From assembly GCA_002633005.1 (NCBI GenBank), contig NMRA01000373.1:300275-364274 (forward strand): DNA of 64,000 bases, read 5' to 3'. The position numbers and the translations under genes were made by a program. Positions 22,201 through 33,520 of this stretch are shown here, in pieces (the first letter of the stretch is position 1; the number at the start of each line of letters is the position of its first letter). Source of the DNA: Phoronis australis. Its lineage: Eukaryota > Phoronida > Phoronidae. The notes beneath the pieces were generated by a model that had not been told where the DNA came from, did no database searches, and saw nothing but the letters and a program-made list of their open reading frames with translations.

Positions 22201-25200
22201 TCAAGAGTGTAAAAGTTGAAGACTGGGCAAATCTTCGAGTTCACAAGGCAGGTGTATTGCTTATTAGAGTGAGAATCAAAATATGTAAAGTGTGAAACAC
22301 CTGAGGAAATAGGCTAAAATTTCTGCGATAATTGTTGGCTGAACAAAACTGTTTCTGTTTGTTAGCTAGAACCGTTGAAATCAAGGTGCAGTCCTTAAAG
22401 CAAAGTGTACTGACCTTAGTAACAAGTACCGACCTTAGCAACAAGTACCGACCTTGGCAACAAGTACCGACCTTAGCAACAAGTACCATCCCATTATTTC
22501 TCAGTGAATTCGCTTCTGTTTGCGTATTGACAAAGCTCAATATTTAATGGTTGTATTTCAGGTTAGATTCAGCTTCTTCGACAAAGGGGTGGAAGTATTC
22601 AAAATAATTTTCGATGGCATAGACTCCACCAAAATGAATTGGTTCGCCAAGAGCAGATTAGTGGAAGACCCTTTCACCGACCTAACTCCAACGACTGCTT
22701 TGGAAGTTTTCAACATAACAGGCTGGTAAGCAAGTTTATAGAATACACAACCGAGTATTTGTTCACACTACATTATATCCTAGACCACTTATGCGGTACG
22801 CCGACGGGGGAGTAACTGTACAGTTCTCATTGAGTTTTAACTGAGAATCCAGACTTCACAGACCCCATTTTTTTCGATTCTGTAGAAAACTGTATGATGA
22901 ATAAAATGAAAACTTGTGGACTATTTCATCCCGACTTCCATCCACCAGGGCGGGTGACATCATGTCACTCGGCAGTTTCTAAAAATATATGTTTTAGAAA
23001 TTGGAAATAAACAATAAAAACTGTATACGCCAAATTAATTATCAGATTGTGTACAAGACTGGTAACTCGAACTTAGACGCTGACGCGTTGTCAAGAATCA
23101 TGATAGCGTGGCCTGATCACGGCCAGACTTGGCTTTGTGGAGTTACAACACGGAGTGGGTTGGACACTTCGTCGTCGTTCCCTGCCCTACATAACACCGA
23201 GTTAGTGAATTTACAACGAAATGATAGTATTCTTGGTGACGTGATGGAATGCTTGCGAGCAAAACGTAAGCCTGGTGACACTGCAAATAGCGGTGTACGG
23301 AAATTTTTGAGGTATTGGAATGACCTGTACTTAGATCGGAGAAAGGTGTTCATAAACAGGGTTTCGTCAGTTGGTAATGAAGTTGTTAGTATGTTAGTTG
23401 TGTAAGTGTGCCACAGTCGCTACGAAATGAAATTATGGTGTCTCTACATGATGCAGCTGGGCACCAAGGGTATGAGAGAACATGTGCTTTGATTAGTAAT
23501 CGTTAAAAGAAACCGAGGACGATCATGAGTCACTTGTCAGTATGTAGACCCAATGAAGTGTTAGCAGTGGCAGATCTACGTTTTCAGTAACGGGGGCGGG
23601 TAGGTGTTAGGATTCGAGTGAATCTGAGGTCAGTGCGTAGCGCCGAGAGGAAGGAATGTCGGGAGGGGCTCCACCCTCCCGTCTAAGGTTTTTTGCGGTT
23701 TTTAGTAGCTGGTTTCGTTTTTCTGGCGAATTTTTTCAATTTTTATTTTTGATCCTGTCCCGAGTGGGGGGGGGNNNNNNNNNNNNNNNNNNNNNNNNNN
23801 NNNNNNNNNNNNNNNNNNNNNNNNNNNNNNNNNNNNNNNNNNNNNNNNNNNNNNNNNNNNNNNNNNNNNNNNNNNNNNNNNNNNNNNNNNNNNNNNNNNN
23901 NNNNNNNNNNNNNNNNNNNNNNNNNNNNNNNNNNNNNNNNNNNNNNNNNNNNNNNNNNNNNNNNNNNNNNNNNNNNNNNNNNNNNNNNNNNNNNNNNNNN
24001 NNNNNNNNNNNNNNNNNNNNNNNNNNNNNNNNNNNNNNNNNNNNNNNNNNNNNNNNNNNNNNNNNNNNNNNNNNNNNNNNNNNNNNNNNNNNNNNNNNNN
24101 NNNNNNNNNNNNNNNNNNNNNNNNNNNNNNNNNNNNNNNNNNNNNNNNNNNNNNNNNNNNNNNNNNNNNNNNNNNNNNNNNNNNNNNNNNNNNNNNNNNN
24201 NNNNNNNNNNNNNNNNNNNNNNNNNNNNNNNNNNNNNNNNNNNNNNNNNNNNNNNNNNNNNNNNNNNNNNNNNNNNNNNNNNNNNNNNNNNNNNNNNNNN
24301 NNNNNNNNNNNNNNNNNNNNNNNNNNNNNNNNNNNNNNNNNNNNNNNNNNNNNNNNNNNNNNNNNNNNNNNNNNNNNNNNNNNNNNNNNNNNNNNNNNNN
24401 NNNNNNNNNNNNNNNNNNNNNNNNNNNNNNNNNNNNNNNNNNNNNNNNNNNNNNNNNNNNNNNNNNNNNNNNNNNNNNNNNNNNNNNNNNNNNNNNNNNN
24501 NNNNNNNNNNNNNNNNNNNNNNNNNNNNNNNNNNNNNNNNNNNNNNNNNNNNNNNNNNNNNNNNNNNNNNNNNNNNNNNNNNNNNNNNNNNNNNNNNNNN
24601 NNNNNNNNNNNNNNNNNNNNNNNNNNNNNNNNNNNNNNNNNNNNNNNNNNNNNNNNNNNNNNNNNNNNNNNNNNNNNNNNNNNNNNNNNNNNNNNNNNNN
24701 NNNNNNNNNNNNNNNNNNNNNNNNNNNNNNNNNNNNNNNNNNNNGTGAGTGCCCCCTTGGTCATTCCTTGTATAGACATAACTTGTTACAGAGTGTGTCT
24801 TCAAACGGACTCGCCACCAGACCACGGCGCGAGCCACAATAGCAATTCTTCGGAAAAAGATTTTTTTTCAAAAATATTACATGTACATGTACACAATATT
24901 ACATGTAAATGTACACTGTATGATATTGCACAAGACAACTTTACTATACATCAGTTACAAACGTGTGGAGTGTAATAGAACGACACGGCATGACAGATGA
25001 GGTAAAAACGATGCACGTCAATTCGCCTGAATATCAGGGTTGCGGCACCGCAGTATTTCCCCTAATCAAATCAAAATATATCTTAGAGTAAAGAAGCTAG
25101 TTACCAAAAGAAATCAGCTATAGACCTGCTCTTTCAGCGGTGAATCCATCTAAAATGTTTGGCTACTTCAGAAGTGTCGACGGAAGCGCGCGCACAATTA

Positions 25201-27695
25201 ATCCCCGCGCGTTTTGCCGATGAGCCACAAAGACTCAGCAATTCACAATGCAAAAAACGATATTTTCAGAGTGAACCNCCCCCCCTCAATTTTTTCCAAG
25301 TTGGTTTACTTGGGGTTTACACACGCTGGCGATGCCGTTTTTGTTTTGCTGGATACGCTTTTGTTTTTTGTTTTTTTTTAATTTTTGGGTCCTGACCCGA
25401 GGGGGGGGTTTAAACCCCCTGACCCCCCGTAGATCCACCACTGCAGTATGTAAAACTAAGAGCTGATAAAATAATAGACGCTTGGCAACGCGCTCAGTAT
25501 TTTACTGACACTTCAAATGATTGGAATAAAGCTAGAAAAATGATACACGTACGTGGTTTCGCCGAATCACTTCCGGTTGGTGCAACGGTATTTCTGAGAG
25601 ACCACAGTATCATAGCGAGGGATAAAATTCAGAATGTATTTGGTTCAGTTCCTTATCGTATTGTTATGTGTATCCTGTTCGGGCGGCAGACGCTGCCGCA
25701 CCGCTTTAAACTGTGAATAGGTCGGAGATCTTGGATGGTAGGGACTAGGTAGGTTTCTATTTTTGTTGCTTTCTCCTGCTGCTGGTGTTGCGAACGTGGC
25801 AGACGTTGCCGTGCTGGAAGTGGAATGAGCGTTGTGATGTCTGTAGTACGAGAAAACTGAATGATTTCCATTTCACTGCGTTTTGTTTTCATAGTGTATG
25901 TTAATGTTGTCTGGACGACATTTGTTGCTAGGGGGAAGAACGTGACGGGGCGTTAGTAACTGTACGTTTATTGTTATGCTTATTTAGTTGATGCTAATCT
26001 GCGTCTCAGTGCGCCTTTGTTACGTGAACATGCGTGCGTGACAGTACAGTATGTGTCGGGCACTTGGCTAGCGACAGGCGTCAGAGAAGGGTGTGTTTCC
26101 TTCTTTCTGTGGTAACTATGGATTGAGCGTATGTAATTTCGAACTGAACTGTGATGTACATGTATGTATAAGGTGATACACATTCTTTGAAGATTGGATT
26201 TGTTACATTCTTATTTTTATTAGTTGCTTGATATTTTATATTCGTTCACAATAAACGTCATATAACGTTGAGATACTTTTTAGTTAACAGTTTGTTTTTT
26301 TCAAGCTGTATTTACTGGTAAAACTACAGTTTTGACGGTTCCTCGCACTCTGTAATTCACAAGTCAGCATTTGTTCTTTGCTTGTGTAGACTGGGTCGAC
26401 GGGGTTCTGCGTCGTGGGTCAAGGGGTACGAGGGTCAATGGGGTCGAGAGTCGTGGGTCAAAAAATACTACTCCGCCCGGGGAGTTTGAGCATTCCGCCA
26501 GGTAGATTAATAATCCGTCCGGGCAGATTACTACCCAGTCCACAAGGACAGAGCACTAATCCGCACAGGCAGATTACCATGCCTGCCCTGGCAGATTAGA
26601 GTCCTAACTGAGTAACCGTAGAGAATAGTGCGTGAAGGAAAAATCTGAGGGTTTCATTTGAATCCAATCAGCTATTTCTGACATATGATTTTAAAAGTTA
26701 GTCAAATTTGGAAGTTTTTTGGCTACTCCTATTTGTGGGTATGTAGCATTTAAAACTGAAATGTCAGGATTTTATAGTTGCCGGAATTTAAATCCTACCG
26801 ATGTTTTAAACTCGCAAAAGCAATCCAGCTAGGTATCAACTCCTTTCGTGTTACATACTTTGTAAAATTGTATAGCGCATATTTTTCTTTCAAATAAAAG
26901 CCTTTCTCTCCCTGCCCCTTAGTCCTCCTCTTCCTCTTCTCTGACGTTTTTTAAAAAAAATCTTTTTGCCAGGGTCGGTGTCACGGGACTCTCACGTCGA
27001 TTCTATATCCAGCACAAACATATTTCGTGTGCTTCTGATGCTGGGTGGCTGGTCGTTTTGGACATGAGAGGTGAGTGTGCTGAGTGGAATAAAGACGTGC
27101 CTGGCACTCCGTGGTTCGCCTACAGCAAACTGACAAGAGGAGTCACGTGGTCCAACGCTTGGCGTAAGTCCTATTCATTGGTTACTATTTAGTATATCTG
27201 CACACAAACTTATCAAATTCACGGAGAACGTGACGTAATGCATAAAATTAGGGGGCGTTCCACAGACACAAGACACTCGTGATTAAAAGCTTGTGCAATA
27301 AACCACGTTCTTCGATCGCTTGTCAATAATGATACAAGGCAACATCTAGCGAGGACTTGCGTGATCTCGATTTTCTCGCAAGGAGTTTGCTCCAGGGAAC
27401 GCAACCCATTTTTGATAGCCCTTATGCCAAAAATGGCAAAAGCAGAACATTTTGAAAACAACCCCTTTACAACGTATTGGAGAACAATGTAATAGATGGG
27501 AATGCTTCGCATGAATCCGATGTGCCATTTCTGATATGACGCTACGAAGTTAGCCAAATTGAGACATTTTTCTAGGATCCTGTATAACATTAATTCATAA
27601 AGTAAACTTTACTAATCAATTATTTTGACATTTTAGGTAACGGTGAGGTGGGGTTCCCAGAGATTATGGCGATATTTTTGCAGTATCAACCGTAA
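16279..27695 (+). CDS. Secreted PAN/apple-domain protein (5 exons)
   Basis: Exons 16279-16588, 22054-22247, 22562-22725, 26973-27163 and 27637-27695 join in frame (phases 1, 0, 2, 1) to 918 nt, 305 aa. Exon 1 encodes a signal peptide (MFSCFLLLALCNCVRS) and a PAN/apple-like domain (residues about 25-100) with cysteines in FCLSS, HCTQLC, SCSF and RCEISD. Exons 2-5 encode a second conserved region with motifs NWDLVLKATRN, VEDWANLRVHK, FDGIDSTKMNWF, CASDAGWLVV and a final EVGFPEIMAIF. PAN domains usually bind protein or carbohydrate, so an extracellular recognition role is inferred. The start was chosen because the in-frame upstream ATG of the unit 2 copy is ACG here. Intron 2 needs a GC donor (AAG|GCAGGT), as in the paralogue. 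Intron 3 holds the gypsy remnant and the second gap. Confidence 0.85.
16678..16980. repeat. Intron 1 stretch inverted relative to unit 2
   Basis: Its reverse complement matches 57323-57626, while the flanks (CGAGA...TTACGAAGGAGTG on the right, GTTCTTACCCGAGA on the left) are direct in both units. Marker runs include TTCTTCACAAAGCATATA and GTTTGCAAAAGTCC. Confidence 0.85.
17771..17880. repeat. 110-bp foldback (hairpin) element
   Basis: The arms AGGTTATACAACGTAC and GTACGTTGTATAACCT are perfect inverted complements at the outer ends, and pairing continues with a few mismatches to a centre near GATTCGCGATATGCACGAATC. Absent from unit 2. Probably a miniature DNA element. Confidence 0.8.
18242..18457 (-). 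pseudogene. THAP-type zinc finger remnant
   Basis: A 71-codon minus-strand frame starts MNAVILQCIVPACPN and continues ISCFRLPREPEMLRKWLAVM. This matches the first half of the C2CH THAP DNA-binding domain: a Cys-x4-Cys pair, the FRxP segment, and the conserved Trp. The second zinc-binding pair (Cys-x2-His) is not clear; the expected place reads YEAVKHL, so the Cys is probably lost. THAP domains occur in P-element-type transposases and in host regulators. Its position inside a TIR element favours a transposase remnant. Confidence 0.65.
18833..18971. mobile_element. 139-bp MITE, copy 1 (nested in the TIR element)
   Basis: The ends GTTCAGAAACGCTAGGACCT and, reverse-complemented, GTTCAGTAGACGCTAGGACC are near-identical inverted repeats. 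A second copy of the same length lies at 37659-37797. The unit 2 TIR element lacks it. Confidence 0.85.
21598..21745. repeat. GC-rich repeat with TATAGCCCCC motif (unit 1)
   Basis: Two side-by-side versions of a motif containing CCATAGGGGGCT or CACAGGGGGGCT, then CCACTTTTTTCAGTGCTGCG. The orthologous copy is at 59350-59510 and an inverted relative is at 29985-30125. One N (21634) falls here. It looks like the GC-rich end of a DNA element. Confidence 0.65.
22412..22487. repeat. 19-bp intronic tandem repeat, 4 units
   Basis: Unit GACCTTAGCAACAAGTACC repeated four times in intron 2 of the PAN gene, just upstream of exon 3. The paralogue at 63410-63542 has seven units. Confidence 0.95.
23565..25443. 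mobile_element. CAGTGG-ended DNA element (hAT-like ends) inside the gypsy remnant
   Basis: The left end CAGTGGCAGATCTACG and the reverse complement of the right end, CAGTGGTGGATCTACG, match in 14 of 16 positions. Such CAGTGG ends followed by a G-run are common in hAT-type elements. No clean 8-bp target duplication is visible. A 970-base gap takes up the middle. Sequence right of the gap is repeated at 34503-35189. Confidence 0.7.
23775..24744. other. Assembly gap (N run)
   Basis: 970 undetermined bases preceded by a G homopolymer. Open frames of several hundred codons crossing it are artefacts. Confidence 0.99.
25919..26280 (+). repeat. Probable 3' LTR of the gypsy-type element
   Basis: It follows the integrase end and shares 25965-26117 with the inverted fragment at 1893-2052. 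It contains AATAAA (near 26251) as expected for an LTR polyadenylation site. Exact ends were not determined. Confidence 0.55.
26400..26600. repeat. GC-rich degenerate tandem repeat in PAN intron 3
   Basis: Loose repeats of about 10 bases (GTCGTGGGTCAA, twice) followed by diverged units of the type AATCCG-CC-GG-CAGATTA. Purely a sequence pattern; no function suggested. Confidence 0.55.
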
Positions 27696-29984
27696 CGGGG
27701 ACGATTACAAAGTACTCCTGAATGGAAATGTTGCGCAACTAGTGAACCATTCCTTCATGATTTATTCTTTCTGAGCATGAAAAATTTTCTGTGTCACATA
27801 AACTGTAAATATCGTGTATACACTGACGATGTGGAAAGGAGACCGAACTATGGAACAGAGAAGTGAGATTATCAAGAGATATCAAGAGTTACCTCGTTCC
27901 AGCCCGGCTACAGGGCAAAGTCGGCTTTGTGCAGTCACGGTTCTGACTGCATTCACTTCAGAATCTTTAGTTTCTTTTAGAAAGCCCTGAGTTTACCAAC
28001 ATGGTAGGTGTTGCTCAGTGCTGCGCATTCGAACTATCACAAACGCGGACAGTGAGAATAGGCCCTACAATGTGTTGCCGTTATTCGTCGGACATCAACA
28101 TAAAATCAATAGTAGTCTGTCATTTGTCCATCGGAATTACGCAACTCTTGATTGTCCTACACCGTAATTGGTAATGGCTTGGGTTCATTGCTGGAGTCCA
28201 GCAGCTTTATTCACAGAATTGTTTTGGAACCAGCAACTTTGTTCAGAGAATTGTTTCTGAACAAGATGTAGCATTTTAGAGGAAGTTTGTGGGTTTTCAT
28301 GTTTTGAACTATCTCGCCCACTTTTCAAAAATCTGTGAGCTACCCTAGAATTCATATTGCTTGGTGAGAGGCTGCTGCTTGCTTAAAAAAATATCACAGA
28401 TACCCAGTGTTGGTAAGATACAACTTTGTTTCTTGATGTTTTACTATTAACTTTGTCTTTAGAAACAACTATTCTCAGTTCTTTGAATATTTGATTAACT
28501 CATAGAAATTGTTGTAACTACACGTTTGTACTAACTTTTGTTTGCCTGATTGTGAGCTGATATCAGACATGCAGTTTTCTGTATTTTAGTATGATGTATT
28601 TGGTACTTCAATTTGTATTATCTTTATTAATTGTTTCAGGTTTAACCGTATCAGAAAAAAAACGTATTGATATTCGTTTAGTACCGTATTAACCGTATCC
28701 GTATTGATATTCGTATCGTATCGTATCATAAATAACGTTTTATGAACCAAAGTGTTACGCTATTATTTTTATACGCGTGTAACCCGCTGGGTCAACAACA
28801 ACAACAAGAGAGACATCTAATGTGCGTGTGAATACGCGCTACAGTTTTGATGTAACATTTTATTTTGGCAAAATTTTTTAGATTGTGATTTCACTCAAAT
28901 GACTATCATTTAACGAAATATTGTTGGTAACTAAGTTATTATTTTATTATCACTTTGTATGAAGGGCAGTTTCAACGCATTGTGTTTGCTGAACTAAATG
29001 CGACGTAAGTGTGGGCGAATAAAATTCATCAAAGAGACCCCAGAAGTGATGTCGGCTCTGTGCTTTAGAGGTACCTTGGTCAAAGGTCAAACCGTGCAAA
29101 CCGGAAGACAAAGAAAACGAGGTCATAATCGAAAGGGACGTTATGGGATTTTTGACATCATCATGTATATGTAGGGCTTGGCAGTGTCCACCAGCCGGAG
29201 GTTCAATATCGGACGCTAAAAAGACATCATTTTGAAAACTTTCAGAATTCAACAGAACGAGAAAAAAGGTTAATTCCATTATTTTGTGCACACCAGCGCC
29301 ACGTATGGACGTGGAAGTTATCGCCCTTTGTTCTTTCATCCCTAAAACGATGTCGCTTATTTCTCTTAACCCACGAACGGGGCTAGGTAGCCTGAGTAAA
29401 CGACTTACTGACTTCTCGGAAATTCCTGGTAAACGTGAAGAATGCTGTTATGATTGACTCGGATCGACAACGTCGGAGTTCACAGTGACATTTTATGTTC
29501 GACACATGTCCCGAAAATGGTAGGAGCGTCTCAAGCTCCGTTTCGAGAGATGAAAAGGAGACCGTACATTACGTACATGTACCTTAATGACAAAGTTTAT
29601 CGTCGACTGCATTTCATGTATTGGGTAGTAAATAGCTAGTCCCGGCTATATCTCCACGCCAGTTCATCACAGCTTTGAGCAGTTCTTCGTTCAGTTGCTC
29701 AAGTCAGCAACTAGTGGCTATTTTTACATTGCATGCGCAGTTGTCGCGCCAGGAGCCGGTGCAGTGAAAAATGGTCATTTTCCGATTTGGTCAACTTAAC
29801 GAAGGACGACTCGAAAAAAATTGATTACGTAAGTATTAGGTCAAGTTGCCCGGAATTAAAGACATCGCCGACCTTCGATCTAAGGCCGTTCTCTATGCGT
29901 CAGAGGTACTTCTAGCAATGTAACTTGATCACTAAGAGGCATCATTTGCCGATGAAGCTTCCACGTTTGCAGCACCTGTAGCTA
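27696..29984. other. Downstream of the PAN gene; no recognisable gene
   Basis: Begins with the presumed 3' UTR of the PAN gene. A short low-complexity stretch built on CGTAT (28650-28735) is present. A 129-codon minus-strand frame (28950-29339) has no recognisable domain and no splice support. Confidence 0.5.
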
Positions 29985-30125
29985 TGATACCATGGGGCGC
30001 AGCATTGAAATAAGTGGGGGCTATAGCCCCCAGCCCCCAATGCTGTGCGCCATCCATATCCATGGGCGGCGCAACACTGAAATAAGTGGGGATCATAGTC
30101 CCCACAGCCCCCTACGATGCACCGC
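29985..30125. repeat. GC-rich repeat with GGGGGCTATAGCCCCC palindrome
   Basis: GTGGGGGCTATAGCCCCCAG near 30014 and a second GGCGCAACACTGAAATAAGTG unit. It is an inverted relative of 21598-21745 and 59350-59510. Confidence 0.65.
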
Positions 30126-30747
30126 CCATGTATACTCTGCAGGAGTTTAGAGACATTTCCGTCTCTACTCAGTGTCCGAGTGCTTGGGCAGTCGAGGCAA
30201 CGGTATTGTCAACACCACCTGCCAGTACTATAGTTCCAAAGCTGGAGCACTATAATTTTGTAGTAATCGCCGATATCACCCGACCCGGAAATGGAACAAG
30301 CAACCCCGATACAACCGGCGCCAGCGAGCATGCTAACCATTCAGCAAGCGAGTGGCTACATGTAATTAGGCCCGTAGCCAGGTTTGGGTATCCCCATGGA
30401 AAATGTCTAGCCCCAGCCTATCCGTTAAAAATGGGGTAAAGATGGACAACAAAAACAAAAGTGTTGCAGGTACTGGTACTACTAACTACAATGATGTCAA
30501 ATTCAGTAATAGGTAAATTTACTTCACGTATCATCATCAGGCCAGACCCGGTCAACTTCGCACGAATGGTGTTCGATGATGTGATCGTGCACTCAACGCA
30601 CATGATGGCTACAACCTAGGGTAACACAGGAGTCTGGAAGTAAATGTCTTCACCTAGCTAGGCTATGTAGCAGCAAGAGAGCTCCCAAAAAGTACTGCCG
30701 TGTAATCGACCAAAAAATAAAATATCAGAAAGGAGGTTTGTTATTTG

Positions 30748-30945
30748 CTATTTTGATAGTGGCAGAGCACTGGTACGGTGTAGTGCAGTAATTTTCCACT
30801 TTGGATGTGGATTAATGGATGACATGCGTTCTTTGAGAGCAACTGTCAGGGCATCCACATTTCTCAGGATAGTCCAGAACGGAACTGGAAGCCTTCCAGT
30901 GTTTGCTGCCCTGTACTGTGCTTCAAGTTTCACGCTCAAATACAT
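30748..30945 (-). CDS. Unrecognised short ORF with protein-like composition
   Basis: A 65-codon minus-strand frame with motifs VPFWTILRNVDALTVAL and INPHPKWKITALHRTSALP, ending in TAG. It looks like real coding sequence, but no upstream exon or start context is convincing. It could be a fragment of a repetitive-element protein or a terminal exon. No function assigned. Confidence 0.3.
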   Translation of the reverse strand: MYLSVKLEAQYRAANTGRLPVPFWTILRNVDALTVALKERMSSINPHPKWKITALHRTSALPLSK

Positions 30946-31062
30946 GTAGACTGATGAAAACTACTGAAATCAAAAGAGTGGTTTATTTTGTTTGCTTTAC
31001 AAGCGTCAACATCCTGTGCGACCTAGCTTTCGATGAGTGGCATGCTATGTTTTCGTTCAACT

Positions 31063-31196
31063 ATAAAACAACATTAAGGGATCAACTAAAATTTTCGAAT
31101 ATAATAAGATCCTTCGTCGTTATATCATTCTGTTTCTGTTGACGAACGATGTTATTATATCCGAAATTTTCTGTTGATCCATTATTGTTGTTTTAT
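31063..31196. repeat. 134-bp foldback (hairpin) element
   Basis: The arms ATAAAACAACATTAAGGGAT and, from the right end reverse-complemented, ATAAAACAACAATAATGGAT pair. Pairing continues through AACTAAAATTTTCGAATATA with few mismatches to a short loop near 31128. No coding capacity. Confidence 0.82.
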
Positions 31197-33189
31197 TTAC
31201 GTATATTTATTCCGTTCAGTAGCAATATAAAAGAAACCGAGATCGAGCCTAGTCCACATCGGAACCGACCCCTCAGGGTCTGCGGGGTTGAAACCGATCA
31301 ACTGCCGTCTGAAGATTAAAATTGCAATATGCTGCTCAATGACGACAAACATCTACGATCTCAAGTTATTAAGAAGTGATATGTTGGCTGTCAGACGATT
31401 GACGGTGGGATTGTTTAATAGGTAGCTATGCTTTGAGATTATGCATAGATGGAGAGTGAATAATCAAATCCAGTAATTAATTTATTATATGATAACCCCT
31501 AATTAGACAAGTGAAACCTATTGTTAATTAATTAATCAACTACAAAGAAGAGTAACTACGCTAGCGCCTTCTTTAAAGATTACTTTAATCAATCTATCAA
31601 AATAGTCGGCAAATATCTTATCAGCTATCCAAGCTACTATAGGACTCTCCACTTGTTGGACGTCTGTCCTGTTGGTGAATCTACGAACTACATGTACACA
31701 CACTGTATAAGAGGCACTGAACAGTTCTCATAGGGATTTGCCTATCAGAACACATGTCAATGGACTCTTCGGCCTTTCTTCACTCTGTCAAAAACTGCAT
31801 GCAAATAAAGAAAAGTATTGAGTCATTTCACATCACAATTCCTACAGATGAGCACAGAAACATTGTACTCTCTTGTATTTTTGACCCTTTCACTCCCAGT
31901 GGAAACCAAGCTGAACTAAGAAAAATAAGGGCAAAAAATGCAAAATCTGCACTTTTCACCCTAAAATCACCACTTCCCTGCCGATGCTCGACTAAAGCCA
32001 ACATTAGATTGCGAAAGCAAATTTCCTACCGATTCCAAAAATGTGGTACAAAAGTACTGTCAACCAACTAGTTTTTTTTTTGCAAATCTGGCTTGTTTGA
32101 GGGCTACCTGAAATCGCGGCCAATTTCTCAGTTGCTACACAGCAATGCACAATTGCAACAGGGGGCCACCATCTTGAAGAAGAGTGCAGCTACAGCCGAG
32201 AAAGTGGCCTTTTTTCATTCTCAGCATGTTCACAAATACAAACAAACCACATTCACTGAGCCTACATGCAATGTCCACCTACAAAATGCCCCCAAACTTG
32301 GCCTACCCCAAAATTTTAATATTTTGGCAGTGCAAATTGGCCGCGGCCGCAGCCTAACTATTCAGTGCCACCATAGCGACAGTGTACTTGCTGGTCACCG
32401 TCTCTGGTGATGCAACACTTGCAGGCAATTTCTTCTACTCGCGATTCTTCTTGCTGGTCACAGTCTCTGGCTGGTGACGCAACACTTCAGGTAGTATTTT
32501 ACTACCTACGATGCAAGTGACAAGCTCTTAGTTAACTTCCTGTTCGTTCACCCTTGCCCTTGCCAAGATCCTTTCTAGAATCTTCCACGAGATGGCTCTG
32601 TTGTAAAATTCATTATATTGTAACTGTAATAGTCATAATAAATGAACTTATATCGCCTACCTCCGTCTCCTTTTCATCTTTGGTAACGAGCTTACGACGC
32701 GCGTATCATTTACATGTATCTATTATTCGGGACATATGTCGATCATAAAATTGCCTCTGTACACTGTAGCAAGTCTTTATGTTTCAACTACTATAGCGCA
32801 TNTAGCATACGAAAGAGTGTGGTGTGTATACAGGGGTTTAAACATCTACCAAACATTGAAGAGCATAAGGAGCACCCACGGGGCGTAAAAACTTGAATAT
32901 CAGATGATTGCAACAGCCTCAAGCTGTTTAAGAATGAAGACCTGTACTGTTAGTCCGGAAATAAACTTGTTCTGTCTCGTTACGAGAAAAACTGGCGAAC
33001 GATGGTGCTCTCAGCTCATAGTCTATTACTAAAAGCAACAATAAACAATTAAGTATCACTTTATTAAGCTGAATCACGTTGACAACAATTGAAAAACGTC
33101 AAATGTATCAGGAAACAAATCATCTGAAAACAGTTCCACGAAACCAAAACACTCTGTAAGCCTACACCGTGGTAAAAAGATATACAGTA
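31197..33189. other. No recognisable gene; small local duplication at 32389-32490
   Basis: Two plus-strand frames of 105 codons (31754-32071 and 32093-32410) lack recognisable domains. The segment containing GCTGGTCACCGTCTCTGGTG is repeated with changes about 62 bases later (GCTGGTCACAGTCTCTGG). One N occurs at 32802. Confidence 0.5.
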
Positions 33190-33520
33190 GTAGTTCGTAG
33201 AGGGACCAGTCTTATATTCTGATTTCGTAATATCAGAATATTACAAGATGTACACTGAGAGTACACAAGAACTGTGGCCTGGTCCGTCACGAGACCAAAA
33301 GTACACCTGTGTGCTTATTATCCTTATAAAAATAGTCGATCTGTAGCGGGACCAAACAGTACTGGTTGAGATAAATAGTTTAACAAAGCACACTTTGGTA
33401 AAAAACATCACAAGACTAGGTCGCCGAGGGACCAGAAGTACACTGAAACTCGATATCTACACAAATCAAGCTGGCCTGGTCCGTTGTGAGACCTGAAGCG
33501 TACTTTGCAAAAAATTCTGA
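33190..33520. repeat. Degenerate repeat of GGGACCA/GTACAC motifs
   Basis: Motifs of the type GGACCAGAAGTACAC and CTGGTCCGTCACGAGACC recur at about 60-80 base steps (near 33203, 33280, 33348, 33428 and 33476), in both orientations. Too diverged to define a unit. Confidence 0.45.

Larger units (their letters stand above)
14160..22950. repeat. Left copy of PAN-gene segment (tandem duplication unit 1)
   Basis: Collinear in blocks with 54485-63930: 14160-14310 with 54485-54640, 14560-16660 with 55380-57240, 16990-17062 with 57855-57930, 20100-21780 with 57950-59560, and 21780-22950 with 62775-63930. Differences are insertions in one copy (15370-15540 and 17063-20100 here; 54653-55378 and 59560-62775 there) and one local inversion at 16678-16980. 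Confidence 0.93.
23001..25900 (+). mobile_element. Ty3/gypsy-type retrotransposon remnant, interrupted
   Basis: The first piece (23001-23515) encodes the end of an RNase H domain (INYQIVYKTG, then LDADALSRI) and the start of an integrase with a zinc-binding HDAAGHQGYERTCALI motif after a frameshift near 23400. The second piece (25447-25720) encodes the C-terminal end of the integrase (PVGATVFLRDHS, DKIQNVFGSVPYRIV). The catalytic core between is missing, replaced by the CAGTGG-ended element and the gap. It lies in the sense direction in intron 3 of the PAN gene and is inactive. Confidence 0.82.

Noticed and set aside
23656-24975. Open frames of up to 439 codons over the second N gap
   Set aside because: 970 Ns produce the apparent frame; both sides are DNA-element sequence.
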